NCBI RefSeq assembly: GCF_024139115.2
Contig: NC_085141.1
Location: 245,883,047 to 245,947,046 of the forward strand
DNA length: 64,000 nt
Direction: 5' to 3'
DNA from: Armigeres subalbatus
Taxonomy: Eukaryota; Arthropoda; Insecta; Diptera; Culicidae
Shown here in pieces: positions 44,143-54,317 of the stretch. Each line of letters starts with the position of its first letter. Positions within the stretch are counted from its first letter, which is position 1. The translations under genes and the position numbers were made by a program. The notes beneath the pieces are model-generated. The model saw only the letters and a list, made by a program, of their open reading frames with translations, did no database searches and was not told where the DNA came from.

Positions 44143-45149
44143 TGTTGATTGAGACCGGTGTGTGAGCCAGGCTCCTGGTTAAGTGATTCATGTATTAATG
44201 GAGCGGAGATACTATGAGAAATAGCCTGCGTAGTGGGAGGAACAAATGACAAAGTTTGGCTGGGGTTTGACTGCACTACTTGGGGAAGGGTAGAGGGCCC
44301 ACTCGAGTATTGGTTTGTGTTCTTATTTTGAGTCGGGTTCAGATTCACGTTTGTATCAACGGTTTGTGATACACCCTCTATCGATCTTCTCGGGTCGACA
44401 GTTGGAAAATGTGATGTACTAGACTGTTGATTAACTTTTTCATCCAGCTCTCTTTCGAGCTCTTTAATACGAGTTTGCAACGACACGATCCACGCCTTGT
44501 CTTCCGTACTAAGACTTGAGAAACGATTTGATAGTTGTTCCAAATCTCGCGAAGAAGTTGAACGTTGACGGTTTGAACCTGTTTTTGGAATAGCTCCCTT
44601 GCTTTGACTATCTGTATTCACTTCAGTGAATAAGTTAATCAATGCTTGTTCATTGTCAACTTCCAATTGAGAATTCACACGGTTACCGTTTTCCGAGTAA
44701 AATTCGATCCTCAAAATTTCTGCAATATCGACAAGAAGTGATTTTAAAAATTGTTCCTCTTCTCTAGTAAATTTATCCCATCCCAAAAGTTGGTGCACCC
44801 TATGGCCATAATGTAACAGTCTTGTTTTGCACTTGGCTCTCACATTGCGGTCACTTTGTTTCACTTTTTCTCGTAACTCGAGAAACCCATTTTCACACAC
44901 TTTAATCTCATCCTCCATTACTCCCGTAATAACCGCTTCAATATACTTTTTTTCCTCTTTCTCTATTTTAAGATGTTCTCTCAGGCTTCGTCGCCTACGC
45001 GAGAACGTTGGGTCATCCCGTATGACAATAGATCGCATAGACACTTCACACAAAAGCTCATCATTATTTAGATGGTCCACTCTCATGTCATGGTACCAAC
45101 CTAGAATAATTTCATTTGCATGTTCATAATTTGGACGCGCTTCTGCCAT
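44001..45149 (-). CDS. Gypsy gag, long N-terminal part
   Basis: 382 residues starting MAEARPNYEHANEIILGWYH. Charged helices (RREHLKIEKEEKK-like stretches, LQTRIKELERELDEKVNQ coiled coil at about 240-260) are followed by Ser/Gln/Asn-rich sequence. Most gypsy gags lack so long a leader before the capsid region. The function of this N-terminus is unknown to me. Confidence 0.7.
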   Translation of the reverse strand: MAEARPNYEHANEIILGWYHDMRVDHLNNDELLCEVSMRSIVIRDDPTFSRRRRSLREHLKIEKEEKKYIEAVITGVMEDEIKVCENGFLELREKVKQSDRNVRAKCKTRLLHYGHRVHQLLGWDKFTREEEQFLKSLLVDIAEILRIEFYSENGNRVNSQLEVDNEQALINLFTEVNTDSQSKGAIPKTGSNRQRSTSSRDLEQLSNRFSSLSTEDKAWIVSLQTRIKELERELDEKVNQQSSTSHFPTVDPRRSIEGVSQTVDTNVNLNPTQNKNTNQYSSGPSTLPQVVQSNPSQTLSFVPPTTQAISHSISAPLIHESLNQEPGSHTGLNQHWSNFSRQETSQEPAVLPIHSHPTQNLPNLRQQGFNNQRNHSILRIG

Positions 45150-45568
45150 TCTGATTTCACAAATTAGCTAGGTATAGAAATTGTTCACAAAAAAAGAAAA
45201 ATATTCACAAAAAAAAGGTAAAATATTCGAACAAAAAAAAAAGAGAAATAACTCGAAATGTAATCAATTCACACTGTATCTCTTATAATAAATTGGAAAA
45301 CTAATTATTTGGAAATAATCCCTTTCGGACAAGAAACAATGAGATATACAAAATGGCGTATTAATAGTTCAATAAGCAGAACAAAAGGCTATTATCATCA
45401 TTCGAAATAGTATTGATTGATCTAAAGCACACTTTTTTGCAACTTTTAGAGCACACTTTTAAAACTATAAAATGATTGGAAATTAATTTAATTTCTAATT
45501 TTCCTGAGCAATAATGAAAAAGGTTCTAATTTAGATTTAAAGTAGAAACTTTTTTATGTACACTAATT
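45150..45568 (-). other. Gypsy 5' leader between primer-binding site and gag
   Basis: About 420 bp, AT-rich with A runs (45188-45245). No ORF. This is where the packaging and leader sequences would lie. Confidence 0.5.
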
Positions 45569-45582
45569 CACGTTGGGCGCCA
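45569..45582 (-). promoter_or_regulatory. Gypsy primer-binding site
   Basis: Read on minus: TGGCGCCCAACGTG, two bases after the 5' LTR. The TGGCGCCC start is the type used by gypsy-family elements primed by a host tRNA (probably Lys). Confidence 0.8.
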
Positions 45583-45584
45583 TT

Positions 45585-46694
45585 TGTTAGAATTCAATAG
45601 GTAATTGCTAACTAATTTAAAGAAAATTCACTTCACCTAATTTTAAGAATAAAATATTTACAGTACTATTTACAATTTAGCCCTCTCAGGATCTATCCGG
45701 AAGAATTATTCTCTAGAGGACTCATTTCCTACACTTGTTCCGCAAAATCTCTGAACAAACAATTAGAGAGAAAAAGAGAATAGGGACTCGCGTTGTAAAT
45801 AAATGTGCTCTAACACTAGTAAATTTCAATTTTAAGGTTAGGTTTATTTATAGAACGGGAATGTACAGTTGGGGTTAGGAAATGCACCGATATTTCACCT
45901 TACCGGTACCGGTTGGCTACCATACGACGATAGGGTTGTCACGTCGACCGAATAGTCCCAATGATAGGGTTGCACCTTCTTCGATGTCGATCTTGGGTTC
46001 GGAGCTGGACTGACAGCACCAGCGACGATAATAGGGTGACCGTTCTTCGACGGCTCACGATTTCACCAAAGGGGCTTCACTCACAGGGTTGTCACGGAGT
46101 CACGGAATGCTTCGTCCCACGTTACACGGTAACTGGTCGTGTACGGGCACTTTTTACCGGAAAATCACTGGTCACTATATGGTAACTGGGTTAAGTGGAT
46201 TGCTTGTTCACCACTAAAACCACTCGCGCACGGAAACTGGGTTAACTTTTTTTCCTGCGGAGAAAATCGAAGCGAGTTAAAACGCGAACTACTTGATGCG
46301 GTATTTTTTGTTACCAAAAGAGCCCGAATCCTGCTCCAACCTCCCTTATACCCTCTACTGGGCATGCCGGATTTTGGCCTATTGTCCATTGCTTATGGAC
46401 ATCATCTCTCAGCAGTTGGTATGATGCGAGATAGTGCTCACGGGCATCGGTAGGAATGGAGGGACTTTTTCTTGTTGATACCAAGGGGTATTACGGTATA
46501 GGATAAAGATTTGAATTCAAATTTATTTTTTTTTAAATTCATTTTCTTTTTAATTGGTATCGTAGGATGAGGGAATAGGATTTATATTATTTTAAACTAA
46601 GTGTAGAAAACAATTATCAACAATTGCAGGTAAATATGCGAAGAAAAATAAAAACGAAGCAAATGCAAGATTGGGACCTATCTTAGAGGTAACA
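45585..46694 (-). repeat. 5' LTR of the gypsy element
   Basis: 1110 bp, nearly identical to 37659-38774, with a few single-base differences and small indels. Confidence 0.9.
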
Positions 46695-47051
46695 CTTCTG
46701 AGCCCATAGTCCGATCCGGCCAATTTTAGTAGGAAACAATGGGACATGATTCTGCGTCGAATGTTGCGAGTAAATCGGCCTAGAGAAAGTGCCTAAATAG
46801 AGAAAAAAAAATTTCTTGTAAAAACTGGCCATAACTCCGAAGCTTATGGTTCACTGGGCCGGTTTTCGATACGAAACAAGGGGACAAGATCCCGCGTCGA
46901 ATGCAACTAGTTGCGAGCAAATCGGTTGAGGATAAATGCCTAAGAAATGAAATGGTTAAGGATAAGTGCCTGAAAAATCAGTGTGATTATTTTGCGCACA
47001 CACATACACACACAGACATCACTTTAATTCGTCGAGCTGAGTCGATCGGTA
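46695..47051. repeat. Older repeat resumed after the gypsy element
   Basis: Two diverged units of the motif also found at 48618-49085 (GCCCATAGTCCGATC, GCGTCGAATGCAAC, GAGCAAATCGGTTGAG), then a CA-rich run and ATTCGTCGAGCTGAGTCGAT. Confidence 0.65.
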
Positions 47052-47424
47052 CACACCCGATTCTTTTTTACACGGATTATTTTCACACGGATTTTTTTAC
47101 ACGGCTTTATTTACACGGATTCTTGAAATAATATGGATTTTTTTTGCACGGTTTCTCGAAACAGCACGGATTTTTTTACACGGATTTTCGAAATAACACG
47201 GATTTTTTTTACACGGATTTATTTTTACACGGAACGCATCCCCCATATTAACAAAGACCCGGTTACTTTTTTTTACACGGACATTTTTTACATGGCTTTT
47301 TTTACATGGTTTCTCGAAATAGCACGGATTTTTTTTATACGGATTTTTGAAATAACACGGATTATTTTTACACGGATTTTTTTTCGCACGGCACGCATCC
47401 CCCGTGTAAAAAAAGAATCGGGTG
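47052..47424. mobile_element. TA-flanked element made of ACACGG...TTTTTT repeats
   Basis: The ends are CACACCCGATTC and GAATCGGGTG, flanked by TA (47050-47051 and 47425-47426). The interior is about 20 copies of ACACGGATTTTTTT-like words, arranged as two tandem halves each ending in ACGCATCCCCC. After removal, the flanking repeat reads on (GATCGGTA then TAACACTATGG). Confidence 0.75.
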
Positions 47425-47494
47425 TATAACACTATGGATCTACGGGCCTCCTATAAAAAGTTCGTTTTTGGAGCGAACATATAGCCTTTAAGTA

Positions 47495-48524
47495 GAGAAA
47501 GGTGGGTAGACTTGATCCCCGGGGAGACTTGATCACCCCCTGATTTATCAAGAACTAAAGTAGTTTTGTTCTAGCGTATTTTTTAGTATAGATCCTCTAG
47601 ACAAATGACCTTTATGTGGTGAGTCATTTTTTGGGTTGACAACCTTATTTATTCTGTTTGGCGTTTTGTATGTTTTGACCTTCCTAAAGATTTTTTTATT
47701 GGCCACGCAAAATTTGAATAACTTTTCATAATAATGACCAAATGCTTTCGTTTTTTCACAGCACAAAGGCATAAATATGCTTAATGATTTGTACTGGTGG
47801 AAATGTCAACATTTCATCAAAGTTTTAGAATATTTGGATTTGAACTTATTGCCTCAATATGGAGACATTTGATCCCCCATTAGTCACACATACAAAAATT
47901 TGTCGAAAAAATAAAAAAAAATATAAATCTGTTCTCAGGCTTCTGATTTTTTGTAGATTTGACAGATTTGATGAAGGGTTGGCAGGAAACATTATTTATT
48001 GGGTAAATATCATAGAAAGAGGATCAAGTCTCCCCAAATTTAAAAATAACATGTGCTGTCGACTTCAATAACAAAAATCGTTCATGTATACGCACAGCAA
48101 TTCGAAAATTGCGCGTTTTTTGAAGGAAAAATATTTAAAAAATCTGAGGGCACCTTTCTAATTTTAACAAAGCAAGCTCTTGAAGAGGGATCAATTTCCC
48201 CCGAATATTTTAAAAGTAGACTTTTGACAGCACTCTAAAAAATCGATTATGTATCAATAATAACAATATTTCAAGGACTGTCATACACTGACCCCACATA
48301 TATGGGTCACTTTGTAACAATAGTTGGTCACTCCATTTTGCATGTAGGTCAAATGTAAATGACTCATATTAGTGCGTGACCCATAATGGTGGAGTCAGTG
48401 TACATCAATAAAGTTAAATATTATATTTCTTAGAGAGTCAGTGTGGAAATCGCGTATGTTTATTTATTTTTGGCTGTGATACATCGGAAATCAGAAAAGG
48501 GGATCAAGTCTACCCAGTCTCCCT
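47495..48524. mobile_element. 1030-bp TA-flanked element with GATCAAGTCT repeats
   Basis: The terminal repeats share TGGGTAGACTTGATCCCC. Flanked by TA (47493-47494 and 48525-48526). The core word ACTTGATC or its complement also occurs inside (about 47526, 48020). No transposase ORF. It sits in the same older repeat, shortly after the element at 47052. Confidence 0.7.
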
Positions 48525-48559
48525 TATACTTTGTATACAAGAAAGGCAAAAAGAATTTT

Positions 48560-49085
48560 GGTCATAAGTGAGCTAGACTTTTAAATGTGCTTTTATATGG
48601 AAAAAAAATAATAATTTGGCCATTACTTCGAAGCCCATAGTCCGATCGGGTCAATTTTCAATAGGAAACAATAGGACAGGATTTTGCGTCGAATGCAATT
48701 TGTTGCGAGCAAATCGGTTGAGAATAAGTGCCCAAAAAGTGAACTAGACTTTTTAATGTGCTTTTTTATGAAAAAAAAGTATTTCGGCCATAACTTCTAA
48801 GCCCATAGTTCGATCGAGTCAATTTTCAATAGGAAACAATGGGACAGGATTCTGCGTCGAATGCAACTTGTTACGAGCAAATCGGTTGAGGATAAGTGCT
48901 CAAAAAGTGAGCTAGACTTTTTAATGTGCTTTTTTATGAAAAAAAGTATTTCGGCCATAACTTCTAAGCCCATAGTTCGATCGGGTCAATTCTCAATAGG
49001 AAACAAAAGTACAGGATTTTGCGTCGAATACAATTTGTTGCGAGCAAATCGGTTGAGAATAAGTGCTCAAAAAGGTTTTGGGACT
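48560..49085. repeat. Tandem repeat, 168-bp unit, nearly 3 copies
   Basis: Starts of GGCCAT(A/T)ACTTC lie at 48618, 48786 and 48953. Units contain CCCATAGT(C/T)CGATCG, AATAGGAAACAA, GCGTCGAATGCAA and GAGCAAATCGGTTGAG. Same family as 46695-46980, so it is the right part of the repeat split by gypsy. Confidence 0.8.
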
Positions 49086-49632
49086 TTTAGCAAATTCCGT
49101 ACTACACGTAACAAGTATTACGTTAGTTTTAAAATAAATTAGGCCGTACTGCACTTAGCTATGCACATACCTGATTGAACTTAATCACACCCGAATAATT
49201 TTACCACTCACTTAAACGAACTACTTGGACACTTTTTAAAATAATTTTTATCGATCCGAAGCACACGAACGCCAGTCTAAAAGTGAGGGATGGCGGACTC
49301 CTTTTGCGCCTCAATCCCTCCCAAGATGAGAGTTTTCTTTTATCGCCACCCCCTTTTGTTACTTGTTTTGCGCGCGCCTGCATGTTGTGTTGTTGCACCC
49401 ACTGATGTTCAACATGTCGCCCTCCTTGTGCCCACTCTACTGTTATACAATTTAAATATTCGAAAACACTAACGCTAGTAACAAACATTTTTATTCTTGA
49501 CTTAATTAAATTTACTAACCCAACACTTAAACCCCAGAAACGTGACATTAAAAAAATACATAAAGCACATATTAAAAACGTAAGAATCTGTAACACTTGG
49601 TTACAACAGCTGCAATAGACTAACGCAAAATG
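49086..49632. other. Spacer, no gene
   Basis: AT-rich with a GC-richer patch at 49255-49440. No supported ORF. Confidence 0.35.
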
Positions 49633-49646
49633 AACTCCGCCAAGAG

Positions 49647-52118
49647 GGTGTGGCCATCGCTCTTCGCTACAACATCAACTGTCGTCTGCTTCCAAGCTTC
49701 CAGCTCAGTGTCATCGAGGCGATCGGTGTCGAAATCACCACTTCGGTCGGCACAATCGCGCTCATCGCGGCATACTGTCCAACGCAAGCCAAAGCCGGCG
49801 ATGGATCATCGGCTGCCCTTCGGAGGGACATCGTCAAGCTTACGCGGAGGCAAGGTCAGTTTAACATTGCCGGCGACCTCAATGCCAAACATCAAGCCTG
49901 GGGTAACAGTCGCGGCAATCAAAACGGCACCATCTGGAGCAACGACATGGAGGAAGGCCACTACACGATCTTGAGCCCGGATTCCCGCACTCGGCTGAGT
50001 CGGTCCGGTGTCCACGCAACCCTCGACCTCTACATAACAAACCTGAGTGACCACGTCTCGCAGCCGGTTGTCCACCAGGAGCTCAGTTCGGATCACTATC
50101 CCGTGGTGGCGGAACTGGGCTCCTCGGTCAATCGGCACCAGCAGTTACGGCGGAACTACCACCGAGTGAACTGGCAGCTGTTCCAGCAGTGCGTCGATAA
50201 CACCGTCGATTACGAGGTGCGTCCGGAGACGCCGGAAAGTATCGACCGCCAGCTGTGCGCCATCGAAGAGGCAATCTCGGTGGCCAGAGAGCAGCATGTC
50301 CCGACGGCTCGGCAGGTAAGCAACTCCTTAAACATCGATACACTCACCAAAGATTTGATTCGATTACGGTATGTCACTCGCAGGCAGTTTCAGCGTACTG
50401 AACTGCCTGAGCTTAAGGCACGCTGCAATCGAATCACAAAAATTATCAAGGCCAGAATGGTGGACCTCAAAAATAATGACTTCTCGAATAAGATCCGAAC
50501 TCTCTCAGATTATGCTAAGCCGTTCTGGAAAATGACCAAAATACTAAAATCCAAGCCTCGGCCCATTCCACCTTTGATCCCACTAGACAATAATGGCTCT
50601 AAGGATCGCTTGATAACTCCTGCAGAGAAGGTCGCTGAAATAGGTCGTCACTTCGTCGGCTCACACAATCTCGGGCAGAACATCGTCAGTCCACACGAAG
50701 CAGCCGTCAACGAGCATGCGAACAACATCCATTTGATTCCCAACGACTTCTCGGAGGAGTTGGAGATCTCAGCTGACGAATTGACGGCCTATATCAAATC
50801 GTCGAAGAACATGAAGGCCCCAGGCTTCGACAGCATCCTGAATCTCGAGCTCAAACACATGAGTGCTCCGTTCTTTGAGCACCTCTCGCTGATCTTTAAT
50901 CAGTGTCTCCGGCTCAGCTACTTCCCATCGTCCTGGAAGTCAGCGAAAGTCATCCCCATCCGGAAGCCTGGGAAGGATCCTTCCTCCCCCAAAAGTTATC
51001 GACCCATCAGCCTTCTCTCAGGGTTATCCAAGCTATTCGAAAAAGCTATTCATCATCAATTACTTGAGTCTGCCGAAAATCTCAACATCTTGCTCGAGGA
51101 ACAGTTTGGTTTCCGACGCGGTCGGTCAACTGTACACCAACTGACCCTAGTTACCAACGTCCTCAGAAGGAACAAGTTTGTCTCGAAAACATCCGCCATG
51201 GCCTTACTCAATGTCGAGAAGGCATTTGACAATGTATGGCATAATGGCCTGGTGTACAAACTACAACGCCACAATTTTCCCAGCTACCTGGTGAAAATCA
51301 TCAACAATTACCTGTCGACAAGGACATTCCGGGTCTCAATCAGCGGAGCGAGTTCCAATGCGCACAACATCGTCGCAGGCGTCCCCCAGGGCAGTATCCT
51401 CGGGCCTCTACTTTTCAATCTGTTCACCTCAGACATGCCAGAACCTCCAGAAGGCGGCATTCTGTCTCTGTTCGCGGATGACACATCCATCGTCTACAAC
51501 GGTAAAGTGATCAGAGCGCTAGTGGCAAAACTCCAACGAGGCCTGGATGCCCTGACAGAGTACCTCACCAGCTGGAAGATCTGTATCAACGCGGCGAAGA
51601 CCCAGGTCATCATTTTCCCCCACTCCAAATTCCCTAAACTTGTTCCGCCTGGGGACTGTAAAATCATCCTCAATGGCACGACTGTGGAATGGGCCAATGA
51701 GGCCGACTACCTTGGCTTGACCCTCGACAGCAAGCTTATTTTCAGGCAACAGGTTGACAAAACGGTGACAAAGTGTAACGTGTTGTTGAAACTACTGTAC
51801 CCTTTGATCAACCGCCGGTCGTCATTGTCCCTGAAAAATAAGCTTGCTGTCTACAAGCAAATCATCCTCCCTGTGATCGAATATGGCATGCCGGTCTGGG
51901 AGAGCTGCGCTAAAACCCACCACCTCAAACTTCAACGGGTCCAAAACAAATTCCTGAGGATGATCCTCAACACCCCTCCCAGGACAAGAACATCCGAGGT
52001 CCACCGTCTGGCCGGAATAAAAACCTTACATGAACGCTTTGGTGAGTGTAAAGAAAAGTTTAGGGTCCGTTGCTTGCACTCGGACCAAAAAGCGCTTAGG
52101 GCGCTAGTTCCAATCTAG
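49647..52118 (+). CDS. Jockey LINE ORF2 (endonuclease C-part and reverse transcriptase), 5' truncated
   Basis: 823 codons without a stop. Endonuclease motifs: FNIAGDLNAKHQAWGN and SSDHYPVV. RT: KVIPIRKPGKDPSSPKSYRP, ISLLSGLSKLFEKAI, VPQGSILGPLLFNLFTSD and LFADDTSIV (FADD at 51471-51482). Motif A reads ALLNVEKAFDNVWH, with Asn where the catalytic Asp of LINE RTs is expected, so enzyme activity is doubtful despite the open frame. No start codon is claimed because the 5' end was lost on insertion. Confidence 0.85.
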   Translation, partial: GVAIALRYNINCRLLPSFQLSVIEAIGVEITTSVGTIALIAAYCPTQAKAGDGSSAALRRDIVKLTRRQGQFNIAGDLNAKHQAWGNSRGNQNGTIWSNDMEEGHYTILSPDSRTRLSRSGVHATLDLYITNLSDHVSQPVVHQELSSDHYPVVAELGSSVNRHQQLRRNYHRVNWQLFQQCVDNTVDYEVRPETPESIDRQLCAIEEAISVAREQHVPTARQVSNSLNIDTLTKDLIRLRYVTRRQFQRTELPELKARCNRITKIIKARMVDLKNNDFSNKIRTLSDYAKPFWKMTKILKSKPRPIPPLIPLDNNGSKDRLITPAEKVAEIGRHFVGSHNLGQNIVSPHEAAVNEHANNIHLIPNDFSEELEISADELTAYIKSSKNMKAPGFDSILNLELKHMSAPFFEHLSLIFNQCLRLSYFPSSWKSAKVIPIRKPGKDPSSPKSYRPISLLSGLSKLFEKAIHHQLLESAENLNILLEEQFGFRRGRSTVHQLTLVTNVLRRNKFVSKTSAMALLNVEKAFDNVWHNGLVYKLQRHNFPSYLVKIINNYLSTRTFRVSISGASSNAHNIVAGVPQGSILGPLLFNLFTSDMPEPPEGGILSLFADDTSIVYNGKVIRALVAKLQRGLDALTEYLTSWKICINAAKTQVIIFPHSKFPKLVPPGDCKIILNGTTVEWANEADYLGLTLDSKLIFRQQVDKTVTKCNVLLKLLYPLINRRSSLSLKNKLAVYKQIILPVIEYGMPVWESCAKTHHLKLQRVQNKFLRMILNTPPRTRTSEVHRLAGIKTLHERFGECKEKFRVRCLHSDQKALRALVPI

Positions 52119-52196
52119 GTTATCAAATTTTTATTGTAAATAATAGTGTACATAGTAGTTAGGTTATCAAATTTTAAAAAACACACTAGCGCCTCC

Positions 52197-52473
52197 ACGA
52201 TACCATGGTGTTCTTATAAAAAAGCGAGTTACGATGTTCGGTGCTGCAAGGACACGCAGCTAACCTCGAGGGTGCGTTGTGCACTGGCCCCCCTTTGAAG
52301 CATTACTTTCTGGTTGTACCGAAGGGACTATGGGCTTGGCGGCAATGGAAACGGTTTAGCGGATCGGGGATGTAGTCCTGCCTCCCTCGGTGATCCCTAA
52401 CCCCGCACTTCCTGGTCAACCCAGGATGTCTGTTGAGCAGATTCCCCCTCCATTGTTTAGGAAGAAAAAAAAA
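52197..52473 (+). mobile_element. SINE-like retroposon in the LINE 3' UTR
   Basis: 277 bp ending in about 10 A, flanked by the 14-bp duplication ACACTAGCGCCTCC (52183-52196 and 52474-52487). The body is GC-richer than the host LINE and non-coding. I see no clear tRNA fold, so it could also be the 3' end of another LINE. Confidence 0.75.
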
Positions 52474-52849
52474 ACACTAGCGCCTCCTGAAGGCCGTCAT
52501 GATACATTATATTTTAAAAATTAAGTAAAAAAAAAAAAAAAAATAATAATAATAACAATAATTGAAATTGAAGTTGGAGGGCCAAGCCGGCCGATCACTG
52601 TACATGTTAAAAAAAATTGTAGAACAAAAAATGTTTTAAATAAAGAAGAATTTTACTACTACTACTAACTCCGCCAAGCATGTATGACGTTTGAGCGGTT
52701 GCATAATGAACGAAAAATGAACTTTTGTTCGAGTGGACGACCCGCTCACATGTCAAAATCCTTCGGGTGAGTGAATTCGATGAACCCCTGCACAGGTCTA
52801 TACGCCTTCCTACCTCGCGGGTAACATCATTATCGCACGTCACTAATGT

Positions 52850-53260
52850 TCCAAGATACTCTTAAAAGGTACAAAAGCCTCTTCCACGGCACGGCGATCA
52901 ATCCCGATAATATCGATATCATCCGCAAGTCCCAGGAGCATATGCGATCTTGTGATAATGGTACCGCTTCTTTGCACACCAGCTCTCCTAATAGCGTTAT
53001 ATTGAACCTCCTTCGAGCGCTATATTGAACAGTAGATTCGAGAGTGCACCACCCTGCTTTAATCCTTCTAAGGTAACAAATAACGTCGATATTTCATCCG
53101 CAACCCTTACACTTGATTTCGATCCGTCCAACGTTATCAGCCGTATCAGTTTCTCCAGAAAACCATGTTCAAGCATAATTTGCCATAGTTCATTCCGTTT
53201 CACTGAACCGTACTCCGCTTTGAAATCAATAAACAGATGATGTGTCTGCAAGTTGTACTC
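52850..53260 (-). pseudogene. RTE reverse transcriptase region of copy E
   Basis: Frame with HHLFIDFKAEYGSVKR (motif A, partly altered), LKQGGALSNLLFNIALE (motif B) and, in another frame, LLGLADDIDIIG (motif C). The frame change between B and C disables it. Confidence 0.7.
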
Positions 53261-54317
53261 CTGGAACTTAACAAGGATTTATCTCAGGGTAAACATTTGA
53301 TCCGTCGTTGATCGGCCCTCACGAAAACCTGCTTGGTATTCGCCGACGAAGGACTCTTCAAGCGGTCTCAATCTGTTGAACAGAATACGGGACATATTTT
53401 TGTACGGAGGGTTATTCCTCGGTAATTGGCGCTCTTCAGTCTGTACCCTTTCTTAAAGAGAGGACAAATGAGGCCATCCAACCAGCTAGCAGGCATTCCC
53501 TCATCTTCCCATATTTTCGACATAACAGACATAACAGCAGAACTTCATAAAGCTGCTCACTGCCATGTTTGAGAAGTTCAGCCGGGAGTTGGTCCTTCCC
53601 CGCAGCCTTATTGTTTTTCAGCTCTTTGACAGCTTTTTTAACCTAATCTAGTGTAGGTGACTCCACAGCTTGTCCATCGTCGCTAATATTTATTCTGTTC
53701 AGCGATGCACCGTCACTTCTACTATTTTACAAAGTCTCGAAGTGTTGCTTCCAACTGGCAGTCACTTTGGTTTTATCTGTCAGCAAATTCCCTTGTTGGT
53801 CGTTGCACATGACGGGAGATGGCGCTGTCTTTCTCCGCACGCCATTGACAGACTCATAGAACCTCTGCATATCGTTCTGCTCCATTTTTCCTGCGCCTCG
53901 CTAATCACTTGTTCTTCATGTTCTTTCTTCTTCCTGCGGTGGGTTCGTTTTTCGGCTGCTCTTGCTTCCTTGTACCGATCTCTATTCGATCGGGTACCCG
54001 ACACCAACATTCGACTTCTGGCAACGTTCTTCTCGTCTGTCACTCTCTGACACACCACATCGAACCAACCCGTCCTGGGTCGCCTCTGTGCAGTGTCTAC
54101 CACTTATCGTGCTGTTGTGCTCACCGCTCCATGGATCGACTCCCATAGATCGTTGATGTTGTCGCTAACGTTGATTGCACTTATCCGTTCGTCGAGTTTC
54201 TGGCGGTACTCAGCCGACAACCGCTGGATATTGTAACGCATCGTTCGCTGTGATCTTTCGTTCGATACAGTTGACAACCGTGATCGAATTTTACTGACAA
54301 CGAGGTAGTGATCAGAG

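Larger units (their letters stand above)
37659..46694 (-). mobile_element. Complete gypsy-type LTR retrotransposon, 9.0 kb
   Basis: Both LTRs (1116 and 1110 bp) begin TGTTA and end TAACA. The target duplication is CTTC (37655-37658 and 46695-46698). On minus the order is 5' LTR, primer-binding site, gag, protease-RT-RNase H-integrase, about 1 kb noncoding, 3' LTR. That order, with integrase after RNase H, is the Ty3/gypsy arrangement. There is no env-like ORF. The LTRs differ at roughly 15-20 places by eye, so insertion is fairly recent. Frameshifts in gag and pol show this copy is not autonomous. Confidence 0.9.
49645..52666 (+). mobile_element. 5'-truncated Jockey-clade LINE with exact 12-bp TSD
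   Basis: AACTCCGCCAAG occurs at 49633-49644 and 52667-52678, directly flanking the element. It starts inside the endonuclease, so the 5' part is missing, and ends after AATAAAG with a (CTA)n tail. Its 3' UTR is interrupted by a SINE-like insert at 52197-52473. Confidence 0.85.

Noticed and set aside
47097..47432. 111-residue Lys/Asn/Cys-rich ORF
   Set aside because: It is a translation of the ACACGG/T-run repeat element.
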